NCBI GenBank assembly: GCA_945897545.1
Contig: CAMDGJ010000072.1
Location: forward strand, 1 to 12,025
DNA from: Flavobacterium psychrophilum
Lineage (GTDB): Bacteria; Bacteroidota; Bacteroidia; Flavobacteriales; Flavobacteriaceae
DNA: 12,025 nt
Direction: 5' to 3'
Shown here: positions 7,437 to 12,025 of the stretch, one piece after another
Numbering within the stretch: the stretch's first letter is position 1
How the letters are laid out: every line of letters begins with the position of its first letter
Program-made: the position numbers and the translations under genes
The notes under the pieces: generated by a model
What the model was told of the DNA's origin: nothing
Database searches by the model: none
Seen by the model: the letters and a program-made list of their open reading frames with translations, nothing else

Positions 7437-7640
7437 TTATCCTTTAATATGAGGTTCAATTAATTCATATTTTAAACTAGTGTATTGGCAGAACTCCTCG
7501 ATGCTCACAAGCTCATTTTCGAGCTTCTGGAGGTCAATTCTAATCTTTTGCATCAATCTAATGCTTTGGCGATAACTTTTGCCGGTAATGCGTTGTATGT
7601 CCTTCGGGTAGATACATACTCTCTTTAATTCTGTTTTCAT
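7437..7640 (-). CDS. Small conserved Bacteroidota protein, DNA-binding-like, function unknown
   Basis: The 67-aa basic product starts at the ATG at 7640. It has a helix-turn-helix-like N-terminal half (YPKDIQRITGKSYRQSIRLMQKIR, about 11-34), where a CIYPKDIQRITGKSY segment precedes a basic helix. The C-terminal half, VSIEEFCQYTSLKYELIEPHI, resembles the second helix pair of excisionase-like proteins. I recognise the pattern as a common small Bacteroidota hypothetical but know no tested function. It lies between the attachment-like site and the divergent plus-strand cassette, a position that would suit an excisionase or directionality factor. That role is inference from size, charge and place. 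Confidence 0.65.
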   Translation of the reverse strand: MKTELKRVCIYPKDIQRITGKSYRQSIRLMQKIRIDLQKLENELVSIEEFCQYTSLKYELIEPHIKG

Positions 7641-7949
7641 ACACTATCCATACTTTTGACTAGGCTTTGAGTGGCTTTTGAATACTTCTCACACTCTAAA
7701 TACCAGGAAATAAAATTAGTAATTTTTTTATCTTGTTTTTAAGCTGCAATTTACAACTGGTTTAACTCTTATTAATAGGACATTTGCGTTTATAATTGCC
7801 ATTTATACCACTGTAGGACATTTAGAATAGTCCGCTGTTTTAAATAATTAGTTTAAGTGTAATATTGTGTCGAAATCAATTGAATAATGTTGCAACAGGA
7901 AGATGATTGAGGGAGTTTTAACTGATTTTATAATCTAAATTTTAATGTT
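7641..7949. promoter_or_regulatory. Divergent intergenic region with a repeated AGGACATTT motif
   Basis: This 309-bp spacer separates the minus-strand 67-aa gene from the plus-strand cassette. AGGACATTT occurs directly at 7777-7785 and 7815-7823, a 38-bp step. The second copy forms GGAC(7816-7819)...GTCC(7830-7833). It is likely a shared control region. I see no full TAnnTTTG box with a well-placed -33 element; TAATATTG near 7860 is a one-mismatch candidate only. Confidence 0.35.
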
Positions 7950-8708
7950 ATGGCTAGACAGAAAGGCATAATTAAACTAAAAGGTACTATCGGAGATATT
8001 ACTTTTTACAAAACCCAAGATGGACACTTGGCTCGTGAAAAAGGTGGCGTTGATGCAAGCAGAATCAAGAATGATCCTGCGTTTCAAAGAACACGTGAGA
8101 ATGGTTCTGAATTTGGTAGAGCTGGAAAAGCCGGAAAGGTTTTGAGACTTGCTTTGAGAGCGTTATTGATTAATTCTGCTGACAGCAAAATGGTTAGTAG
8201 ACTAACGCAACAAATGGTGAAAGTTATCCAAGCGGATATGGTAAGCGAACGTGGTTTGCGAAACGTAATTGATGGAGAAGCAGAATTGCTTATTGGTTTT
8301 GAATTTAACATCCGTGGTAAATTAGGAACTAGTTTGTTTGCACCTTATGTTGGAACAATTGACAGAGCTGCTGGAGAAATCACAGTTGATTTGGCACCAT
8401 TTGTTCCTGCAAATATGATTGCTGCACCAGGTGGAACAACGCATTTTAAAATTACCTCAGCTGGTGCTGAAGTAGATTTTGAAGCGGAAACATTTGTAGA
8501 AACGCATTCAGAAACTGCAATTTTGCCATGGAATTCGGCACCGACGGTGGCGATAACTCATACCAATGCGGTTACAGCTGCAAGTACAAAACCATTGTTT
8601 TTGGCGTTAGGTATTGAGTTTTTCCAAGAGGTAAATGGGCAAATGTATCCATTGAAAAATGGTGCTTTCAACCCGTTATCGGTTGTAAAAGTAGATAGCG
8701 GAGTGTAA
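7950..8708 (+). CDS. Conserved Bacteroidota hypothetical protein (first gene of a four-gene cassette)
   Basis: The 252-aa product starts MARQKGIIKLKGTIGDITFY. It has a basic N-terminus with a beta-hairpin-like stretch (GTIGDITFYKTQDGHLAREKGG, about 12-33) and a helical segment rich in R/K (about 45-110, AGKAGKVLRLALRALL and RLTQQMVKVIQ). A beta-rich C-terminal half follows (115-252), ending LFLALGIEFFQEVNGQMYPL. There is no signal peptide, membrane segment or catalytic motif I recognise. I recall near-identical N-termini in many flavobacterial hypothetical proteins, commonly beside a DUF5675 gene. The shape would suit a phage-type structural protein or a nucleic-acid-binding scaffold, but that is a guess. 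Its TAA overlaps the next ATG by one base, so the two are translationally coupled. Confidence 0.85.
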   Translation: MARQKGIIKLKGTIGDITFYKTQDGHLAREKGGVDASRIKNDPAFQRTRENGSEFGRAGKAGKVLRLALRALLINSADSKMVSRLTQQMVKVIQADMVSERGLRNVIDGEAELLIGFEFNIRGKLGTSLFAPYVGTIDRAAGEITVDLAPFVPANMIAAPGGTTHFKITSAGAEVDFEAETFVETHSETAILPWNSAPTVAITHTNAVTAASTKPLFLALGIEFFQEVNGQMYPLKNGAFNPLSVVKVDSGV

Positions 8709-9103
8709 TGGTTCTTGAATTGACCAGAACTTATTTCCCTAACGGAACTAACGGAAAACTCGAATGTAAAGGAAAATCCATTTGTAATACTATTGAGTTA
8801 CCATGGAGAGAAAACGAAACAAGAGTTTCTTGTATTCCGGAAGGGAAATATTTTATTAAAAAACGATACAGTCAAAAATTTCAATGGCATTTGGAGGTTT
8901 TGGATGTGAAAAATAGAAGTTTGATTCTGTTTCATCCAGCCAATAATGCTTTGCAAGAATTGAACGGTTGTATTGCTCCAGTAACAAAACTTTCTGGACC
9001 AGGATTAGGGTTGATGTCCCGAAAATCTTTTATAAGTTTAAAATCCATGGTTTATAAAGCTTTAGACAACAAAGAAAGTGTTGAATTGATTGTGAAATCT
9101 TAA
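8708..9103 (+). CDS. DUF5675 family protein
   Basis: The 131-aa product fits the DUF5675 pattern throughout: an opening beta-strand with LTRTYFPNGTNGKLECKGKSIC, an acidic strand NTIELPW, and CIPEGKYFIKKRYSQKF. Next come WHLEVLDVKNRSLILFHPANNALQELNGCIAP and a C-terminal S-x-K-S-F-x-x-L segment. In the family, the I-P-x-G-x-Y turn, the conserved His (here H936-type, LILFHPAN) and the Gly-Cys-Ile strand are the most constant points. The function is unproven; it occurs in phage and phage-like loci, so a role in cell-wall or lysis steps has been considered. The start ATG overlaps the stop of the upstream gene (TAATG), and the next gene begins 12 nt later. No signal peptide is visible. Confidence 0.8.
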   Translation: MVLELTRTYFPNGTNGKLECKGKSICNTIELPWRENETRVSCIPEGKYFIKKRYSQKFQWHLEVLDVKNRSLILFHPANNALQELNGCIAPVTKLSGPGLGLMSRKSFISLKSMVYKALDNKESVELIVKS

Positions 9104-9115
9104 ATAGGTGTTTTT

Positions 9116-9367
9116 ATGAATATAGTTGAAAGAGCAAAAGCTCCAACTCCGAAGTTTTTTAAGATTTTGAGAAGTATTGGATTGGTATTATTGGGTATTA
9201 GTGGTTCAATAGTAGCCGCTCCTGTTCTGCTACCTGCAGCAGTAGTTACTGTAGCAGGATATGTAGCCGTTGCAGGTGGTGTAATTTCGGCAATTAGCCA
9301 AATAACAGTTGATGATAAAGCAAAGAAAGAAATTGAAAACCTCAACAAAGCACGTGATGGAAACTAA
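9116..9367 (+). CDS. Small membrane protein with a two-helix hairpin
   Basis: The 83-aa product has a short basic N-terminus (MNIVERAKAPTPKFFKILR). Two hydrophobic segments follow, about 20-40 (IGLVLLGISGSIVAAPVLLPA) and 42-62 (VVTVAGYVAVAGGVISAISQI), joined by a proline turn. The tail is charged (VDDKAKKEIENLNKARDGN). It is predicted to be an inner-membrane hairpin with both ends in the cytoplasm. Size and topology resemble a holin, but small Gly/Ala-rich hairpins occur in many systems. An AGGTG stretch lies 7 nt before the ATG. The 3' end overlaps the next gene by 11 bp, so the two are probably made together. Confidence 0.75.
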   Translation: MNIVERAKAPTPKFFKILRSIGLVLLGISGSIVAAPVLLPAAVVTVAGYVAVAGGVISAISQITVDDKAKKEIENLNKARDGN

Positions 9368-9533
9368 TATTTCTTTAAAAGCTGGCACTGCATCAGGAAC
9401 CGTATTGAGTATTTTACCCAATATTCTTTCTGAAGATGTTGTAAAAACAATTATCTTAGCAGCGTTGGGAGCTTCTGTTAGTTTTACAGTTTCGCTCTTG
9501 TTAAAATGCTTGACAAAATCTAAAAATAAATAG
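9357..9533 (+). CDS. Small single-span membrane protein, holin-like
   Basis: I choose the ATG at 9357 (58 aa), which overlaps the end of the upstream gene by 11 bp. A frame extension back to 9309 would lie entirely within that gene and adds a charged, unconvincing leader. The product is METNISLKAGTASGTVLSIL, then a helix TIILAALGASVSFTVSLLLKCL (about 32-53) and a basic tail KSKNK. The amphipathic N-terminus, one membrane span and positive C-terminus are typical of small holins or toxin-like peptides. No family is recognised. It is the last gene of the cassette; the intrinsic terminator follows 62 bp later. Confidence 0.65.
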   Translation: METNISLKAGTASGTVLSILPNILSEDVVKTIILAALGASVSFTVSLLLKCLTKSKNK

Positions 9534-9554
9534 TACTGAAAAAAGTACAGCATA

Positions 9555-9588
9555 AATCCAGTTTTCGTGTGGTAACCTTTACTGGATT
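9555..9588 (+). repeat. Inverted repeat before the cassette terminator
   Basis: AATCCAGT (9555-9562) and ACTGGATT (9581-9588) are perfect 8-bp arms. The 18-nt loop contains the palindrome GGTAACC. It stands just ahead of the terminator and may be a transcript 3'-end hairpin. Confidence 0.45.
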
Positions 9589-9595
9589 AACTAAG

Positions 9596-9623
9596 AAGCC
9601 TAGTCGTAGACCAGGCTTTTTTT
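9596..9623 (+). terminator. Intrinsic terminator of the four-gene cassette
   Basis: AAGCCT-A-GTC (9596-9605) pairs with GAC-C-AGGCTT (9609-9618) around loop GTA, with one A-C mismatch, and runs into seven T (9617-9623). It ends exactly where the convergent minus-strand gene stops. Confidence 0.85.
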
Positions 9624-10045
9624 CATTTATTACAATAGCGGTATAAAATTACTCTTCGCATATCGTTTATGAGGTTGATATTCTCGTGAAACTGCTTTTC
9701 TTTTTGTTCCAAAAGTTTGAGAGTTGCAACATTTTTTTTGTGCTCCTCGTGTTCTGCCATCATTAGACTGGCTTTTGGGATGAATTCATTTTTGAAATCT
9801 GGAAGACGCAAAAACGGAATTACTGAACCTACTAAAAACGGATGCCAGAATTTTGTTTGCCATAAACTATAAGCAATAAAAAAAACACTTTCGCAGTCCT
9901 CCTCGTTTTGAAAAATGATTACAAAACTGTTCGTAAATGGCTCTTTTTGGGGCTTTCCGCTATTCATTCCCTTGTTAAGTATAAACAAATGGGGTTTTGT
10001 GTAAATCGTTCCTACTCTGTGGGTTTTGATGATGAAATTTAGCAT
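9623..10045 (-). CDS. Conserved Bacteroidota protein, probably DUF6943 family
   Basis: The 140-aa product starts at the ATG at 10045 and ends at a TGA that overlaps the cassette terminator's T-run, so the two transcription units converge. It has no signal peptide or membrane segment. Recognisable conserved points are IKTHRVGTIYTKPHLFILNKG (start), NSGKP (about 28-32) and the aromatic block FFIAYSLWQTKFWHPFLVGSVIPFLRLPDF (about 55-84). A charged helix follows (MMAEHEEHKKNVATLKLLEQKEKQFHENINLINDMRRVILYRY). I recall this as a widespread flavobacterial family without a known function, labelled DUF6943; the number is from memory. The tryptophan-rich centre and long helix suggest a binding protein rather than an enzyme. 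Its 5' side faces the structured non-coding region. Confidence 0.75.
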   Translation of the reverse strand: MLNFIIKTHRVGTIYTKPHLFILNKGMNSGKPQKEPFTNSFVIIFQNEEDCESVFFIAYSLWQTKFWHPFLVGSVIPFLRLPDFKNEFIPKASLMMAEHEEHKKNVATLKLLEQKEKQFHENINLINDMRRVILYRYCNK

Positions 10046-10186
10046 AACATTTGGCTTTAAAAATGGGTTAGATTTTCAATTTCCTGCAGATTTTCTCTTG
10101 AAATGCAGGTGTGCCTCGCGAAGCTCGACCTATAAAATTTTTCAAAAGAAAAAAAAGAAAAAAAGAAAGCCGTCTGTTCAAGTGGA
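10046..10186. other. Leader region between the DUF6943 gene and the structured RNA candidate
   Basis: It contains a CTGCA (10084-10088) / TGCAG hairpin across about 15 nt and a purine-only run of about 26 bases (near 10145-10170). I find no convincing promoter in either direction: a TTTG at about 10054 is followed too closely by TAGATTTT. It may hold the minus-strand promoter of the DUF6943 gene and the plus-strand promoter of the RNA candidate. Confidence 0.3.
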
Positions 10187-10285
10187 AGGTTTCAAAAAAG
10201 CAGGTTTTTTTGAAAAAATACTACCCGGATGGGTGGAGATTTTTTCAAAAACCCGTAGGGCTTGAACTTGCTTTTTTGTAAACCT
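10187..10285 (+). repeat. Stem-loop 1: nested three-part hairpin
   Basis: The outer arms 10187-10202 and 10269-10285 pair over 16 bp with one bulge (T10279). The inner arms TTTTTGAAAAAAT (10207-10219) and 10239-10251 are perfect over 13 bp. The core CTACCC/GGGTGG (10221-10226, 10231-10236) closes a GGAT tetraloop and has one G-U pair. A small CCC-GTA-GGG hairpin (10252-10260) lies on the 3' side. Confidence 0.65.
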
Positions 10286-10406
10286 GGAACTTACCTTTGC
10301 TCTCTTTTTTTTTATTTTTTATTTTGATTTCAAATTCTAAATATCATCGTATAATCGGAATTTGTTTGAAGGATTGGGAGTTGATTTGGAAGATTTTCGT
10401 CTTTGG

Positions 10407-10593
10407 AAGTGTATCAATTTTTTGTAGATGGATGACTGAGTGTGATGAAAAAGAAAATGTGCTTTATCCATCTGAAAAATTGATACTCTTCCTTCTACTA
10501 TTTGATTTTTGAGGATGCTTAAATAGTGTTCAGAAATCGGATTTTAGTATTCAGTCGGAAAGGTGAACTGATAACGGTAAGCATCTTCAAAAA
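10407..10593 (+). repeat. Structured repeat unit 1 (stem A plus stem B)
   Basis: Stem A: 10407-10422 pairs with 10475-10490 (15 of 16), with an inner AGATGGAT/ATCCATCT helix (10426-10433, 10466-10473). Stem B: 10506-10521 pairs with 10578-10593 (15 Watson-Crick pairs, one G-U). The stem B loop has GTGTTCAG at 10526-10533 and GTATTCAG at 10547-10554, 21 nt apart. It is homologous to the unit at 10637-10923. Confidence 0.7.
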
Positions 10594-10636
10594 ACAATGC
10601 AAATACTTTCCTAGTGCGACGGCAGAAGCTCAGAGC

Positions 10637-10923
10637 AAGGGTGTCATTTTTTTATTTGTTTATTGGGATTTTCTGATTGCTTTTATTAATAGCTGATGCC
10701 ACAGAATGAGTTGACAGTCGCAGTCGCAGTTTGCAGTAGAAATATGTTTAGTAACGGTATGGCATCGGCTATTGTGAAAGCAATTACCTCTGTGCGTTGT
10801 GGCAAATAAAAAATGATACTCTTGCTGGCGCTTTTGGTTTTGTGGGTGCCTGATTGGTGTTCAGAGGGAAGAAGATAGTGTTCAGAAAAAAGTTGTTATG
10901 AAAATGAAAAGGCACTTACAAAA
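10637..10923 (+). repeat. Structured repeat unit 2 (stem A, long inner stem, stem B)
   Basis: Stem A: 10637-10652 pairs with 10808-10823 (14 Watson-Crick, two G-U). Inside it 10675-10701 pairs with 10760-10785 over 26 bp, with four G-U pairs and one bulged T; its loop holds the CAGTCG-CAGTCG-CAGT repeat (10715-10730). Stem B: 10838-10851 pairs with 10910-10923, with two G-U pairs. Its loop has GTGTTCAG at 10857-10864 and 10878-10885, again 21 nt apart. The motif offset from unit 1 is 331 bp. Confidence 0.7.
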
Positions 10924-11038
10924 GCAATGAAAACACTACCGATTTAACCAGTTAGTTGCTAAAAACAATTACCGTAAACGTTCTTGAAAGTAAGTATGAG
11001 CGTAAAATTTCCTATGAAATACAAGACGTTGTTTAAGA

Positions 11039-11114
11039 CAGTGGCGAAGGGTGGTGTTTTGAGTAGCCGGCTGGTGCGATGGAAGCTGCTCAAAAAGTTG
11101 CCCTAGAGCCACTG
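11039..11114 (+). repeat. Stem-loop with three stacked helices
   Basis: CAGTGGC (11039-11045) pairs with GCCACTG (11108-11114), AGGG (11048-11051) with CCCT (11101-11104), and TTTTGAGTAGC (11057-11067) with 11085-11095 with one G-U pair. Between the last two is a symmetric 5 x 5 internal loop. The hairpin loop is 17 nt. Confidence 0.65.
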
Positions 11115-11141
11115 GCAAGCGCGTCGGGTGTGGCGGCATTT

Positions 11142-11224
11142 TTACATAATGTTATTATAGTGCATCCGAGATTTTCATTAGAAGCAGGGTGTTTCTTTAT
11201 GCACTATAATGCCACATTATGTAA
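11142..11224. repeat. Long near-perfect inverted repeat
   Basis: TTACATAATGT (11142-11152) pairs perfectly with 11214-11224, and ATTATAGTGCAT (11154-11165) pairs perfectly with 11199-11210. Only one base on the left and three on the right interrupt the 23-bp stem. The loop is 33 nt. A competing pairing exists between GTGGC at about 11129-11133 and GCCAC at 11211-11215, which would break the outer helix. Confidence 0.75.
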
Positions 11225-11250
11225 CTAAGCTTGGGGAAAAAAATTTGCTC

Positions 11251-11360
11251 ACGGCGTATTTATTTGTTTTTCAAAGGAGTTCGCCGTTGCCGGGGGCAGG
11301 TCTGGCGCAAGTTGCAAAGCGTACGTGTTTTTTCTAAAAACTGTGCCAGTAATTTTTTTT
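11251..11360 (+). terminator. Hairpins and T-run ending the RNA candidate
   Basis: ACGGCG (11251-11256) pairs with CGCCGT (11282-11287), TGCC-GGG-GGCA is a tight hairpin at 11288-11298, and CTGGCGCA (11302-11309) pairs with TGTGCCAG (11342-11349) with one G-U. Three bases later comes a run of eight T (11353-11360). The last stem plus T-run looks like an intrinsic terminator for plus-strand transcription, although its loop is long (32 nt, with an inner GTTTTT/AAAAAC hairpin). Confidence 0.45.
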
Positions 11361-11439
11361 GGAGCGTTGGCAAAGGAGTGGCAACTGAAATGTAAAACTT
11401 TGTTATTTTAGTACTACTTTATAATATTTTTGATACTAA

Positions 11440-12025
11440 TTATTCATATTGACCTAAGAACATATTGTCCGTTTTTAAATAGAATAATGGAATTATATAT
11501 TTCTTTTGCTCATTAAATTGGAACTTTTTAAAATCGGTTATATTGGTCATTGTTTCAATAGGTGGAGGAGAATCAACTGTCAGAAAATATCCAAAAGGAT
11601 TAAATGTTATTTCAGAATGAGTATTCGTTGAACCATTAAAATTATTCCATTGTATCCCATACAATCGTTTATGTATTGAAATCGTATTATATAAATAAAC
11701 TTGATACTTATCAGGTAATGAATTGTTATCCTTTTCTAAAATGAAGTTTACTAATTCTTTATCATTTTTGAGATAATTTGAATGGTCAATAGCTAAAAAC
11801 ATAGTTAGAATTTGCTTCAAAACATTCAAAGGTTTAAAATTAAATTCGATAAGATTAGCTCTGTTTATCTTTTCAACATTATTAAAGTGATTGTATGCTT
11901 GACCTACAAATTCTGAGAAATCTCTAGCATACCAAGTTCCTGTATTATTGTTACAACTTTTACAAAAACAATAGGAACCAGAGCCATTATTACTTCTTAT
12001 TGATTTGCCATAAACATAACTTTTT
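11440..12025 (-). CDS. Unrecognised protein with a CxCxxC zinc-ribbon/HNH-like knuckle, C-terminal part (runs off the right edge)
   Basis: The frame ending at the TAA at 11440-11442 stays open to the window edge, giving at least 194 residues. A start inside (TTG at 11829) is therefore not needed. Near the visible N-terminus is SYCFCKSCNNNTGTWYARDFSEFV (DNA about 11975-11905): a Cys-x-Cys-x-x-Cys cluster followed by NNNTG and a WYARDF helix start. The Cys-x2-Cys-Asn-Asn-x-Thr-Gly pattern is seen in HNH-like or zinc-ribbon proteins, where the other metal ligands lie further upstream, outside this window. The rest (about 60-194) is mixed alpha/beta, Asn-rich, ending KYIIPLFYLKTDNMFLGQYE, with no motif I know. 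It converges on the RNA candidate. Its A+T-rich composition suggests accessory DNA. Function unknown. Confidence 0.6.
   Translation of the reverse strand, partial: KSYVYGKSIRSNNGSGSYCFCKSCNNNTGTWYARDFSEFVGQAYNHFNNVEKINRANLIEFNFKPLNVLKQILTMFLAIDHSNYLKNDKELVNFILEKDNNSLPDKYQVYLYNTISIHKRLYGIQWNNFNGSTNTHSEITFNPFGYFLTVDSPPPIETMTNITDFKKFQFNEQKKYIIPLFYLKTDNMFLGQYE

Larger units (their letters stand above)
10187..11360 (+). ncRNA. Candidate large structured RNA (about 1.2 kb), family unknown
   Basis: No credible protein gene lies here, yet at least seven long stem-loops follow one another: 10187-10285, 10407-10490, 10506-10593, 10637-10823 (with inner stem 10675-10785), 10838-10923, 11039-11114 and 11142-11224, then terminal hairpins at 11251-11349. 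In the stems I paired, twelve oppositions are G-T when read on the plus strand and none is A-C; one is T-T. G-U pairs are stable only in plus-strand RNA, so the strand is inferred from that. Two stems show two-sided compensatory changes between repeat copies. The last hairpin is followed by eight T. Size and repeats resemble the large ornate bacterial RNAs (GOLLD, ROOL classes) only in general character. A folded single-stranded DNA role or a decayed repeat cluster are alternatives. The 5' end is not fixed. Confidence 0.45.

Noticed and set aside
9309..9356. Longer start for the last cassette gene
   Set aside because: It would lie wholly within the upstream membrane-protein gene; the ATG at 9357 gives the usual short overlap and a cleaner N-terminus.
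10026..10265. Plus-strand 79-aa frame
   Set aside because: It overlaps the start of the DUF6943 gene on the other strand, includes a poly-lysine stretch from the purine run, and ends inside stem-loop 1.
10297..10512. Plus-strand 71-aa hydrophobic frame
   Set aside because: It covers stem A of repeat unit 1 and part of stem B, begins in a T-rich run that makes Phe/Leu by composition, and has no counterpart in unit 2.
10046..11440. Retron, CRISPR array or integron attC cluster as an explanation for the hairpins
   Set aside because: There is no reverse transcriptase, no regular spacer-repeat pattern, and no convincing attC consensus ends or integron integrase in the window.

Overview
The window looks like chromosomal DNA of a Bacteroidota member, most likely a Flavobacterium-type flavobacterium. 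It is A+T rich, genes have A-rich leaders without clear Shine-Dalgarno sites, one promoter carries the Bacteroidota TAnnTTTG -7 box, and the integrase, replication-type protein and small hypotheticals are of kinds I recognise from that phylum. Species assignment is inference.

Layout. (1) 1-218, minus strand: N-terminus of the nitrite reductase large subunit (nirB), with its regulatory region up to about 285. (2) 430-7270: an accessory block. It starts with a cluster of hairpins (432-610). Then come a small stand-alone winged-helix gene, a type IIG (Eco57I-like) restriction-methylation gene broken by one in-frame TAG, a gap with degenerate sequence, a replication-initiator-like gene, and a tyrosine recombinase of the IntDOT-like Bacteroidota group. 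Beside the integrase lie a large palindrome, a transcription terminator and a 19-bp piece identical in layout to the 3' end of a serine tRNA, which I read as an attachment-site scar. (3) 7437-9623: a small DNA-binding-type protein (minus), then a tightly packed four-gene plus-strand cassette: a 252-aa conserved unknown, a DUF5675 protein and two small membrane proteins, closed by a strong terminator. (4) 9623-10045: a convergent DUF6943-type gene. (5) 10046-11439: 1.4 kb without a credible protein gene but full of long hairpins. (6) 11440 to the right edge: the C-terminal part of a cysteine-rich protein, minus strand.

The most notable signal is in region 5. Between 10187 and about 11360 there are at least seven long stem-loops. 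Two of them form a tandemly repeated unit (10407-10593 and 10637-10923) whose stems differ by two-sided compensatory base changes, and whose loops each hold two GTGTTCAG-type motifs exactly 21 nt apart. In the stems I paired, nearly every non-Watson-Crick opposition is G-U when read as plus-strand RNA (it would be A-C on the other strand). The last stem is followed by a run of eight T. Together this suggests a large structured plus-strand RNA of about 1.2 kb, ending in an intrinsic terminator, between a DUF6943 gene and a membrane-protein cassette. I cannot name a known RNA family for it.

How the parts may fit: the integrase, replication-type gene and R-M gene look like an integrative element carrying restriction-modification cargo, inserted at a tRNA-Ser 3' end. 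The region to the right of the tRNA scar may be a second, tandem insertion at the same site, carrying the cassette and RNA candidate. The element boundaries are inferred, since only one attachment-like copy is inside the window.
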